NCBI GenBank assembly: GCA_964640855.1
Contig: CAZXIX010000005.1
Location: 26,755 to 90,754 of the forward strand
Length of the DNA stretch: 64,000 bases
Source: JAJDFU01 sp964640855
GTDB lineage: Bacteria > Bacteroidota > Bacteroidia > Chitinophagales > Saprospiraceae
Direction: 5' to 3'
Program-made: the position numbers and the translations under genes
Part shown: positions 7,560 to 15,824 of the stretch, piece after piece
Position numbering within the stretch: position 1 is the stretch's first letter
How the letters are laid out: every line of letters begins with the position of its first letter
The notes under the pieces: generated by a model
Told to the model about the DNA's origin: nothing
The model's database searches: none
Seen by the model: only the letters and a program-made list of their open reading frames with translations

Positions 7560-10500
7560 TCGACGGATTTACGGCTCAGGGTATCGATAAAGTGATCCTG
7601 ACAACGCACCTTCAGCAAATTGCACTGGAGAAGGAGCTGGCTACGCTTCTGAGCGGCATCGACATCATCGTTGCCGGAGGTTCTGATGTGCTCATGGCTC
7701 AGGAGGACGATGTCCTTCGCCCCGGCGATACAGCGGAAGAGGAATACCCGTTCCTGACCACCAACCTGGACGGTGATCCTGTTGCCATTGTCAGTACGGA
7801 CGGCGAATATACCTATGTAGGACGTCTGGTAGTGAACTTCAATAATGAAGGGGTGATCGACACGGCTTCCCTGTCGGATCCGATCAATGGAGCCTATGCT
7901 GCTATCGAGGAGGTGGTGAATGATGTTTGGGGCGGTGAAGATCCCTTCGTGGAAGACAGCAAGGGAGAACTGGTTTCCCGCCTAACGGGTGCCATCACCG
8001 AGTTTGTAAATTCCCTGGACAGCATCATCGTAGGTCGTACTGACGTCTTCCTGGAAGGAAGAAGGGATTTCGTGCGGACCGAGGAAACCAACCTGGGAAG
8101 CCTGACGGCTGATGCCAACCTGGCCATTGCTCAGGCTTTTGACACAACCGTCGTTATTTCCCTGAAGAACGGTGGCGGTATTCGTGCCGCGATCGGTACG
8201 GTTGACATCGATGGCAATCTGCTGCCTCCTCCCGCCAACTCTGAAACGGGCAAGGAAGATGGTGACGTATCTGCGTTGGATGTGGTGAACTCGCTGCGCT
8301 TCAACAATACCCTTACCTTGTTGACCCTGACAGCCGAAGAGCTGAAGGCCGTTCTGGAACATGCCGTCGCAGCATCTTCTGAGGATCTGGGCAATCAGCC
8401 GGGTCGCTTCCCGCAACTGGGCGGTGTCAGCATCCTGGTGGATCTTAGCAAGCCGGAAGGTTCCCGCGTCGGAGAAGCCTTGTTGATCGATGCAGACGGA
8501 AACGCTACCGATACCATCATTGCCGGTGGGGAGTTGGCGGATCCGGCTTCCACTTACCGTATTGTTACGCTGAACTTCCTGGCTGACGGTGGTGATGGAT
8601 ACCCATTCCCCGCCACGGATCGCGTGGAACTGTCCGATGAGTTGACCGAACCGGGCAACTTTGAATTTGCCGATCCCGGTACCGAGCAGGATGCTTTCGC
8701 TGAATACATGTTTACCAACTTCTTCGATACGCCTTTTGCCGAGGCTGAGACGCCGAGAGATGAGGATACCCGGATTCGCTTTGGAGAATTCCAGGCTCCG
8801 CCGGATCCCGGTGTGGAAGAAGCGCTTCAAGCTATCCTGGATGAATCTACCCTCACAGAAGTCCTTCCCGGACTGAGCTTCGGAGGTATTTCTACTTCTG
8901 TCGTTACCAGTGACGGGCAGTCCTTCGAACTGGTGTCCGGCGATGCTTCTCCCGGTGCTGAGTTGACCGCTGAAGCCCGTCTGGGTGCTTCCGAGGTTTC
9001 TCAGACGCTGGCTGCTGCGCTGACCCTGGCTCTGATGGAAGAAGGTGCCTTGATGCTTTCTCAGACGGTGGGTGACTTCATCGAGGTTAGCGGATTGACC
9101 AACGTTTCGGCTGATATCACCATTGAGCAACTGCTGTCTCACACCAGTGGATTGGATGACTTTGGTTCGGATGAGGACTACAAGAGCACCATCCTCTTTG
9201 ATGTAAGCCGCGAGTTCACCGCCGATACCCTCACGCAATTGTTTGTAGATGCCCCCGGCGAAACCGGAACCTTCTCCTATTCCAATACCAACTTCCTGGT
9301 GTTGGGTCTGGTCCTGGAGGCTGCCAATGGCGATGAAACGCTCCAGGAGTCTTCCGATCGCCTGATCAGCACACCTCTTGGTCTGAGCGGATTGGAGATC
9401 TACGAGAACAGCGGAGATCCTGCCGACAGCTTGACCTTTGGAGATCCTGCTGACCTGGCGCCCTTGTTTGCCGATGTCTTCGGTACCGGGTTCCCGCAGC
9501 AGGTCCGCCCGCATACTTCTGTATTCAGCGGTGCCGGTGCTGCCGGTGACCTCATCGGAACTTCTGCCAGCTTCCTGGCTATCCTGGAAGGACTCGCCAA
9601 CGGAGAGGTTGTTGCTGACAGCAACTTCATGCGGATGGTTGATTTCGTGGATATCGATGGCCGCCTGAGCGATGCTTACGGTCTGGGTATCGAAGAGTTC
9701 AACCTGAACATCAACGGTGCTGAGGTTCCGTTTATCGGACACGTAGGAAGCATCAACTACGTTACGGTTGCTCTTTACAATGTCGAGACCGGTGCCGGTG
9801 TACATCTGGCCACCAACAACGGAATTGTATCGGAGGAAGATGCCCTCGAATTGGCCAGACAGTTGCTCCAGGTAGCTGCATCCGATATAGGGGTCGATAC
9901 TGCCGTTGCCCTCGCACAGGTCATCCACAATGCGGCTGATCCTGCTGCCGAGGTGGTAGACATCTATGTCGTTGATGGAGACGAAGTGACCAAGCTGGAT
10001 GACGTGGCTTTCCGCACAGCTACCGGGTTCCTGGAATTGCCGGCTGCTCGCGAGATCGAAGTAGTCGTTGCCGGACCGGACAGCGAAAGTGAGGCCGACG
10101 GTATTGCTACCTTCCCTGTGACCTTGGAAGCTGACAAGTCCTACTACATCACAGCTACCGGTGTACTGAATCCTGACGATTTCGTACCCAACCCGGATGG
10201 CGAGAATATTGCTTTCAACCTGTTCGTGACCGAGGGCGCTCGTGAAGCAGCTCTTGATTCCACACTGGTTGATCTGAATGTATTCCACGGAGCTACCGAC
10301 GTAGTGGCTGTTGGTGTACTGGCTGACGGCGCTGAGCTGATCGGTTCTACCGCTTATGGCAACTACTCGGGTTTTGTAAGCGTACCGCCTGCCGAGTATC
10401 TGTTGGAGCTGACCTCCAGAGGTCTGTCTTCTGCCGTGATCGACTCTTTCATTGCAGATGTTTCCGGCTTGGCCGGCGCTGCCGGATTGGTCGTTGCTTC

Positions 10501-11632
10501 TGGTTTCAATAATCCAGATGCCAATCAGGGTGGAGAACCGTTCGGCTTGTTTCTCGCACTGCCAACGGGCGGTGAACTGATCGAACTGCCTCGTCCACTG
10601 CCGCCAGTCGACACCGCAGACAGTTTCCTTCAGGTATTGGATCGCGATAACAATGTTATCGTTGAGGATCTGGTCGATGGAACCGTTATCGATTTGAATA
10701 CCCTGGGCAACATTCCGCTCAACATCAAGGCAATGCCTGAAATGGAAGGAGTCGGAAGTATTATTTTCGAACTGGAAGGACCTTTAGAGGTTAATCGCAC
10801 GGAAAATTCAGCGCCCTTCTTCTTGTTTGGAGATGTGCAGGATGATCCGACCTTCAACCTGGCACAAAGGTTGCCGTTGGGTTCTTACACGCTGAACGTG
10901 CAGGTATTCAGCCAAATCTTAGGCATGGGCGAATTGTTGGATGAGGTTGTCGTATCCTTCGAAGTAGTGGACGAGACCTTCCTGACAGCCACCTCCTTTG
11001 ATGTATTGGACATGCAGAACAACGTCTTGATCGAAGGTCTGGAAGAAGGAGCCGTTATCAATCTGGCTGATTTCGATAACATTCCTCTGAACTTCCGGGC
11101 AAATTTCGGTAACAATCCTGGCAGTGTTCTCATGAAGCTGGATGGCCCCGTAAGCGATGAAAGGCTTGAATTCTTTGCTCCTTACACGGTTTTCGGTGAC
11201 GATCCCAACGGAGACAACGTAGCCAGAAAGCTGGAGGTGGGTAGCTACACCCTCTCTGCAACGGCCTTTGAGCTTCCCTTTATGGAAGGTGCAGAGGGCG
11301 AACTGGTTTCTGTTTCCTTTACCGTGATCGACGGAACTCCCGAATTGGATGAGGAAGAGAATTCTCTTACCGACGCCGCTGAAGGATTCACCGTATTCCC
11401 GAACCCCTCTCGCGGAATCGTGAATATCCAGTTGAACGATAGAACGGAAGGTCAACTGAACGTTTCTATCCTGAATGCTTCGGGTAGAGTGGTACGTCAA
11501 TTCAATTTTGCCAAAGGCAGAGGTGCTCTGGTCGAAACCATGGACCTAACCAGCCTTGCCAATGGTATTTATGTGATCCGTACCATCGTAGGGGACAATA
11601 TGCAGTTCCAGCGTTTCATGATTACCAAATAA
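7556..11632 (+). CDS. Giant mosaic surface protein, C-terminal part: 5'-nucleotidase, pseudo-beta-lactamase, DUF4397, Ig-like pair, T9SS sorting domain
   Basis: This continues the frame interrupted at about 7538; the GTG at 7556 is probably not a real start because it sits inside the metallophosphatase domain. Residues 1-400 complete the 5'-nucleotidase (LTTHLQQIALE, NGGGIRAAIG substrate loop, NFLADGGDGYP). Residues about 420-780 form a second beta-lactamase-like domain with E480-V-S-Q483 at the SxxK site and FSYSNTNF intact. A DUF4397 domain follows, then two similar ~110-residue modules (each with IPLN and a APFFLFGD/APYTVFGD motif). A type A T9SS sorting domain ends the protein (FTVFPNPSRG, ending FMITK). 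With the upstream frame this is a single ~2765-codon gene. A strong terminator follows. Confidence 0.85.
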   Translation: MIDGFTAQGIDKVILTTHLQQIALEKELATLLSGIDIIVAGGSDVLMAQEDDVLRPGDTAEEEYPFLTTNLDGDPVAIVSTDGEYTYVGRLVVNFNNEGVIDTASLSDPINGAYAAIEEVVNDVWGGEDPFVEDSKGELVSRLTGAITEFVNSLDSIIVGRTDVFLEGRRDFVRTEETNLGSLTADANLAIAQAFDTTVVISLKNGGGIRAAIGTVDIDGNLLPPPANSETGKEDGDVSALDVVNSLRFNNTLTLLTLTAEELKAVLEHAVAASSEDLGNQPGRFPQLGGVSILVDLSKPEGSRVGEALLIDADGNATDTIIAGGELADPASTYRIVTLNFLADGGDGYPFPATDRVELSDELTEPGNFEFADPGTEQDAFAEYMFTNFFDTPFAEAETPRDEDTRIRFGEFQAPPDPGVEEALQAILDESTLTEVLPGLSFGGISTSVVTSDGQSFELVSGDASPGAELTAEARLGASEVSQTLAAALTLALMEEGALMLSQTVGDFIEVSGLTNVSADITIEQLLSHTSGLDDFGSDEDYKSTILFDVSREFTADTLTQLFVDAPGETGTFSYSNTNFLVLGLVLEAANGDETLQESSDRLISTPLGLSGLEIYENSGDPADSLTFGDPADLAPLFADVFGTGFPQQVRPHTSVFSGAGAAGDLIGTSASFLAILEGLANGEVVADSNFMRMVDFVDIDGRLSDAYGLGIEEFNLNINGAEVPFIGHVGSINYVTVALYNVETGAGVHLATNNGIVSEEDALELARQLLQVAASDIGVDTAVALAQVIHNAADPAAEVVDIYVVDGDEVTKLDDVAFRTATGFLELPAAREIEVVVAGPDSESEADGIATFPVTLEADKSYYITATGVLNPDDFVPNPDGENIAFNLFVTEGAREAALDSTLVDLNVFHGATDVVAVGVLADGAELIGSTAYGNYSGFVSVPPAEYLLELTSRGLSSAVIDSFIADVSGLAGAAGLVVASGFNNPDANQGGEPFGLFLALPTGGELIELPRPLPPVDTADSFLQVLDRDNNVIVEDLVDGTVIDLNTLGNIPLNIKAMPEMEGVGSIIFELEGPLEVNRTENSAPFFLFGDVQDDPTFNLAQRLPLGSYTLNVQVFSQILGMGELLDEVVVSFEVVDETFLTATSFDVLDMQNNVLIEGLEEGAVINLADFDNIPLNFRANFGNNPGSVLMKLDGPVSDERLEFFAPYTVFGDDPNGDNVARKLEVGSYTLSATAFELPFMEGAEGELVSVSFTVIDGTPELDEEENSLTDAAEGFTVFPNPSRGIVNIQLNDRTEGQLNVSILNASGRVVRQFNFAKGRGALVETMDLTSLANGIYVIRTIVGDNMQFQRFMITK

Positions 11633-11662
11633 TCTCTTTGGATTTTTCGAAATCCTTTCAAA

Positions 11663-11698
11663 GGGGTCGCTCCGGTTTCGGAGCGGCCTCTTTTTTTT
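11663..11698 (+). terminator. Rho-independent terminator of the mosaic surface gene
   Basis: A 12-bp stem (GGGGTCGCTCCG with CGGAGCGGCCTC, two wobble pairs) closes a GTTT loop and is followed by eight T residues. It lies 30 bases after the stop codon at 11632. Confidence 0.9.
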
Positions 11699-11830
11699 CG
11701 AAAGGCCTGGCTTGTCTTCGTCCAAAAGAGAAACTCCCAACACCCGATGGTTTTCGGAGGACCTGGAAATTTGGGATATTCCTTATTTTTAACATACGGG
11801 TTTCCTCAAATACGTAGACGACGGAAGGGT

Positions 11831-11852
11831 ACCGAAGACAACTTCGGTTGTC
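11831..11852 (+). promoter_or_regulatory. Overlapping alternative hairpins with a UUCG tetraloop
   Basis: ACCGAAG-ACAA-CTTCGGT and GACAAC-TTCG-GTTGTC share bases and cannot form together. The second has the very stable C(UUCG)G loop. They lie about 105 bases before the gene at 11958. Function unknown. Confidence 0.4.
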
Positions 11853-11957
11853 AGGCATTTTCCGTTTGAGGGCCTTTTCTTGTAAGCATAATCAGATGCG
11901 AAGGGTTGGCTTGTCCAAAGTCTCACCAACCACTTCGCCAGCGGTAAAAATTTCGCT

Positions 11958-12461
11958 ATGAATAAAATCATTTGTTGGTTCAAGGACCTGATCCGTAAGA
12001 GCCGGAAACCACAAATTCAGTATCAGGAAGAAGATCAAACGCTCTGGATTGAGGACGGACAGCAAGAGAACATGGCATTGATCAAAATTGTCCTGCTGGT
12101 AAATCTGCTGAATACGGTCCTGATCGGCGGCAGTCCTTTGCGAAGTCCGGATCCTTACGAGGAGATGGAAACTTTGATCATTTGGGGTTTGGTTGGCCTG
12201 GCTTCCCTGGTTTCGTTGCTGGTGATGCAGTTTTCGAAAAATTCTTTTCAGGAAAAGATCCCATTGGGTCAAATAGACTCCTGGGCGGAGTGGACAGTAT
12301 TGGGGGTAAAAAATTACGGGCTATTGCTAAAAAACGGAAAGCGAAGGAGTCTAAACCCGCTGCTCAAGAAAATGTCGGCCTCGGAGGTTAAGTCCCGGTT
12401 CCGGGAGTTTGGGATCCAGGGTTTGGATGAGTCATGGGCTGGATCCCAGCAAACGGAATAA
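11958..12461 (+). CDS. Hypothetical membrane protein
   Basis: A 167-residue protein that I do not recognise. The N-terminal ~38 residues are basic and polar (KDLIRKSRKPQIQYQEED), followed by two hydrophobic segments (about residues 39-58, around IVLLVNLLNTVLIGG, and 72-92, around WGLVGLASLVSLLVMQF). The C-terminal half is a soluble tail with a conserved-looking WTVLGVKNYGLLLKNGKRR stretch. Two transmembrane helices with both ends in the cytoplasm are predicted by eye. It sits 12 bases before the rpiB-like gene on the same strand, so co-transcription is likely, but the context does not suggest a function. Confidence 0.7.
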   Translation: MNKIICWFKDLIRKSRKPQIQYQEEDQTLWIEDGQQENMALIKIVLLVNLLNTVLIGGSPLRSPDPYEEMETLIIWGLVGLASLVSLLVMQFSKNSFQEKIPLGQIDSWAEWTVLGVKNYGLLLKNGKRRSLNPLLKKMSASEVKSRFREFGIQGLDESWAGSQQTE

Positions 12462-12473
12462 ACCCGTGTTGTT

Positions 12474-12926
12474 ATGAAGCGAATTGCCGTTAGTGCTGAT
12501 GAACATACCCACATGGTGGACGTACTGATCCGGGAATTGGAATCCAGGGGGCACGAAGTGCGATATCTGGGGCCCGTAGAAGGAGAAGAAGCGCAAGACT
12601 GGCCGGATGTGACGCGGCAGGCAGCCGTTTTGGTGCGGGATGGGGAGGTGGATGAAGCTGTAGTTTGTTGCTGGACGGGTACAGGTGCCAGCATAGCCGC
12701 CAATAAGGTGAAAGGAATTCGGGCGGCGCTTTGCGGAGATTCGGAAACGGCTCGCGGAGCCCGCGTCTGGAACCATGCCAATGTTCTGGCTCTCAGTCTG
12801 CGCGCTACCTCCGAAGCCGTTTTGAAAGAGATTCTCGATGGTTGGCTGAGTACGGCCTACAGCGAGGACAATTGGAATCGGGAGCAGATTCGAAAAATCC
12901 GTCAAATGGAGGAATCTCAGGAATAA
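12474..12926 (+). CDS. RpiB/LacA/LacB family sugar-phosphate isomerase
   Basis: A 150-residue protein matching ribose-5-phosphate isomerase B, which interconverts ribose 5-phosphate and ribulose 5-phosphate in the pentose phosphate pathway. The family's active-site strand is visible as VVCCWTGTGASIAANK (residues about 62-77), with the cysteine before the glycine-rich anion hole and the AANK phosphate-binding end. NHANVLALS near residue 100 matches the NDANVLSLG block. The N-terminal ISADEHTH differs from the usual ADHAGF: the first active-site motif reads SADEHTH, so substrate preference may differ from classical RpiB. Cytoplasmic. Confidence 0.85.
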   Translation: MKRIAVSADEHTHMVDVLIRELESRGHEVRYLGPVEGEEAQDWPDVTRQAAVLVRDGEVDEAVVCCWTGTGASIAANKVKGIRAALCGDSETARGARVWNHANVLALSLRATSEAVLKEILDGWLSTAYSEDNWNREQIRKIRQMEESQE

Positions 12927-13166
12927 ATCGGATCTGCACGAAATGGCTTTAACACAAAATCAGCCCATATGTAAAGTAAGGGCCTGGATTGTGATCCCAC
13001 AGCAAAACGCCTTGGCATTCGGGAAAATTACGGGAGGCAGTTCCGGATCGTTTCCCTTCGACTTCATCTGCCAAACCACTCGGATCGGGCAAAAGCCGGA
13101 TAGGTCCGGGCTCGCTTTCTCTCCGGGTTTACTATTTTCGCCCTTCAAACCGCCAAAACCGTCATA

Positions 13167-14060
13167 TTGGAAATCATCACCTATCAGACGTGTCCACTTT
13201 GTGGAAGTGAGGCCATTCATGCAGAGCTTAAGGTGAAAGACCATGCCATCAGCCAGGAGGAGTTTGAACTCTTTCGGTGCTCGAATTGCGATTTTCTATT
13301 CACGCAGCATGTTCCTGCTCCCGAGGCAATCGGAAAGTATTATCAGAGCGAAGCCTACATCTCGCATTCGGATACCCGGGAGGGACTCGTCAATAAACTG
13401 TACCATCAGGCCCGTCAGTTTATGCTGGGCCAGAAATACAAGCTGATCCGGGCAAAGGGTGGGGGCAAAAAATTGCTGGACGTAGGTTGCGGTACCGGCT
13501 ATTTCCTGGATTACATGATCCAAAAGGGGTATGAAGGCAGCGGGGTAGAGATGGACGAAGGCGCCCGGGAATTCGGCCAAAAGCAATTTGGGCTGACTAT
13601 TCATCCCCCCCTGGCACTGAAGGACGGGCGCATTCAGGGGCCTTTTTCGGTGATCACGCTTTGGCATGTGCTTGAGCACTTACATGATCTTCACGAACAG
13701 ATGGACATCTATCACCAACTTCTGGCAGAAGAAGGAATGCTAGTGATAGCCGTCCCCAATCACACCTGTTACGACAGCCGAACATACGGGGCCCGGTGGG
13801 CGGGTTATGACGTTCCCCGCCACCTTTGGCACTTTTCTCCCTCGACCTTGATGCGACTGGCTGGACAGCACGGATTTGCGATTTCCGACAAAAAACTCAT
13901 GCCTCTGGATCCCTTTTACAACTCCATGCTGAGCGAGAAATACCGGGGGAAATCCCTGGGGTTGATCACCGGAGGTTTCACCGGATTGAATGCTTTGTTA
14001 CAGGGGCGGGCCCAGGTAGATAAAGCGAGTTCCATCATCTACCTTTTGAAAAAGGCATAG
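13167..14060 (+). CDS. SAM-dependent methyltransferase with N-terminal zinc ribbon
   Basis: A class I methyltransferase of about 297 residues. Two CxxC pairs near the N-terminus (CPLC at residues 9-12 and CSNC near 36-39) form a zinc ribbon like that of sugar- or lipid-modifying methyltransferases. The SAM-binding motif I is LLDVGCGTGYFLDY (near residue 105) and the motif following strand 4 is ITLWHVLEHLHD. A C-terminal hydrophobic stretch is visible. No ATG gives this N-terminus; TTG at 13167 is the only start that keeps the first CxxC. The substrate is not deducible; the family often acts on nucleotide sugars or quinone-like lipids. Confidence 0.8.
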   Translation: MEIITYQTCPLCGSEAIHAELKVKDHAISQEEFELFRCSNCDFLFTQHVPAPEAIGKYYQSEAYISHSDTREGLVNKLYHQARQFMLGQKYKLIRAKGGGKKLLDVGCGTGYFLDYMIQKGYEGSGVEMDEGAREFGQKQFGLTIHPPLALKDGRIQGPFSVITLWHVLEHLHDLHEQMDIYHQLLAEEGMLVIAVPNHTCYDSRTYGARWAGYDVPRHLWHFSPSTLMRLAGQHGFAISDKKLMPLDPFYNSMLSEKYRGKSLGLITGGFTGLNALLQGRAQVDKASSIIYLLKKA

Positions 14061-14112
14061 GGCTCCCAGTCTGCAACTCCCTCCATTCGGTGCGTGCGGC
14101 GTAATCCCTTTC

Positions 14113-14796
14113 CTACCCTACGAACTTATATCCTACGCCTCGTACCGAAAGGAAAAACTCGGGTTGCTTGGGGTCCTTTTCGAAGTATTTCCGAAAGGAA
14201 AGGATGAAGTTGTCGATGGTACGCGTACTGGGATAGACATCGTATCCCCAGACGGATTGGAGGATCTGTTGCCGGGAGACCACTTCGTTCTTTCGCTCGA
14301 TCAGGAGTTTGAGAAGCAGGGCCTCCTTCTTGGTCAGGTTGAAATGACCGGGATTGCCGTCGGCCTCGTAAGTGGCAAAGTTTACCTTATTGTTTCCAAA
14401 TTCATACACCTCGGGGGTGTTCTCAGGCGCTTTACTTGTGCGACGGATCAGGTTATTGACCCTTAGCAGGAGTTCCTCCAGCACAAAGGGTTTGGTAATG
14501 TAATCATCGGCGCCTCTTTTCAGTCCCGTGATCCGGTCGTTGGCATTATCCTTGGCGGTCACGAACATGATGGGCACATCGCTGTTTCGGAGGCGGACTT
14601 GCTCACATATCTGATAGCCATCGACTTCAGGAAGCATGATGTCCAGGATGAGGAGGTCGAAATGTTGCTCACGGGTGTATTTAAGGGCTTGTCTGCCGTC
14701 ACCGGTGGCGACCACTTCGTAATCTTCCAGCTCCAGGTTGAGCTTGATGAGGTCACGGATGTTTTCTTCGTCTTCTACCAGCAGTACGCGATTCAT
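14113..14796 (-). CDS. OmpR/PhoB-family response regulator
   Basis: A 227-residue two-component regulator. The receiver domain (residues 1-118) carries the acidic pair VEDEEN, the phosphoacceptor in LLILDIMLPEVDGY and the conserved lysine in GADDYITKPF. The C-terminal winged helix-turn-helix (residues about 130-227) ends with the DNA-binding hairpin VRGVGYKFVG. Its start overlaps the histidine kinase stop by 4 bases (14793-14796), so the two are translationally coupled and almost certainly cognate partners. The target genes are not known; the upstream hemL in the same operon is one candidate. Confidence 0.95.
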   Translation of the reverse strand: MNRVLLVEDEENIRDLIKLNLELEDYEVVATGDGRQALKYTREQHFDLLILDIMLPEVDGYQICEQVRLRNSDVPIMFVTAKDNANDRITGLKRGADDYITKPFVLEELLLRVNNLIRRTSKAPENTPEVYEFGNNKVNFATYEADGNPGHFNLTKKEALLLKLLIERKNEVVSRQQILQSVWGYDVYPSTRTIDNFILSFRKYFEKDPKQPEFFLSVRGVGYKFVG

Positions 14797-15824
14797 GTGT
14801 TTGGTTTCATTTGGGTTTGGCTGCCGTTGATCTGCAACGGCAGGCGAATCGAGAATAAAGTGCCCTGGGGCTGATTATTGAGCACTTTGATCGTGCCGTT
14901 ATGCGCCTCCACGACTTCCTTCACGATGTACAACCCCAATCCGGTACCCTTTGTTTTGCGGGTGTCTTCGTTGCCTACGCGGTAGAATTTTTCAAAGATC
15001 CGCTTCTTTTCCTTATCCGGTATTCCCCTTCCCTGATCTTCAATATCGATCCGTACATCCTTTCCCTCCCAGGCGATCCGGGTAATTACGGAGCCAGGAC
15101 CCTCCGTATACTTGGCGGCATTTTCCAGCAAATTGAATGCCACACTTGTCATGCCCAGGCGATCTCCCTCCAGATCCGTCAGGGGAAAATCTTCCTCCAA
15201 CTGGAATTCGATCTGTGGATACCGGGGTTCTAATCGGTAGATCACATCCTGAAAGAGCTCCCGGAGATTGATCTTATCGGTCTGTACCTGGTAGGCGGAC
15301 TCGAGGCGGGCAGATAGCAATAAATCGTTGACCAGCTTGTGTAGTCGTTCGGTTTCCTGCAATCCGGAGCGCGACAATTGGTCGAGCTTTTCCTTGGGCA
15401 GGTTCCGCTTCGTAAAGGTGTCCAGAACCAGTCGGATCGATGCGATGGGCGATTTCAGTTCGTGGGTGATGGAAAGCAAAAAATTTCGCTGTTGCTGGCT
15501 GGCCTGCATTTCGCGATGGTAGGCGCGGTTGATGAGCCACATTCCCACCAGCAGGATGATAATGAAAACCACGGCTTCTCCGAGTATCATCCACTCCTGT
15601 CGATTGTACTGCTTTTTCAGGCTCAGGTATCGTTCGGATTGGTAGAATTCCTCCGAACTCTGGACCACCCCCTCGGCAACCATACCTATTTTGAGCAATT
15701 CGGCTTTGGCGCGGAAGGCATCCTGATTTTTGGTATACAGCAACACGGACCACCAGGAGAAAGCCAGCAGCATGTAGACGATGACGACCAGTGAAAGGAT
15801 CCGGAGTTGATAGTTGATTTTCAT
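14793..15824 (-). CDS. Sensor histidine kinase
   Basis: A membrane-bound HisKA-type kinase of 343 residues. A transmembrane helix near residues 8-28 and another near residues 80-98 enclose a short (~50-residue) extracytoplasmic loop, too small for a classical ligand-binding domain. The H box SITHELKSPIASIRL, N box NLLENAAKYT, G1 DQGRGIPDKEK and G2 GTGLGLYIVKE are all intact, so an active kinase is expected. The start codon overlaps the hemL stop (15821-15824) and the stop overlaps the response regulator start, giving a three-gene operon. The signal sensed is unknown. Confidence 0.95.
   Translation of the reverse strand: MKINYQLRILSLVVIVYMLLAFSWWSVLLYTKNQDAFRAKAELLKIGMVAEGVVQSSEEFYQSERYLSLKKQYNRQEWMILGEAVVFIIILLVGMWLINRAYHREMQASQQQRNFLLSITHELKSPIASIRLVLDTFTKRNLPKEKLDQLSRSGLQETERLHKLVNDLLLSARLESAYQVQTDKINLRELFQDVIYRLEPRYPQIEFQLEEDFPLTDLEGDRLGMTSVAFNLLENAAKYTEGPGSVITRIAWEGKDVRIDIEDQGRGIPDKEKKRIFEKFYRVGNEDTRKTKGTGLGLYIVKEVVEAHNGTIKVLNNQPQGTLFSIRLPLQINGSQTQMKPNT

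Larger units (their letters stand above)
11633..11957. other. Intergenic region with terminator and overlapping hairpins
   Basis: This 325-base gap contains the terminator of the mosaic gene at its left end and a pair of overlapping, mutually exclusive hairpins at 11831-11852. No coding frame was convincing. The rest shows no feature that could be named. Confidence 0.5.
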
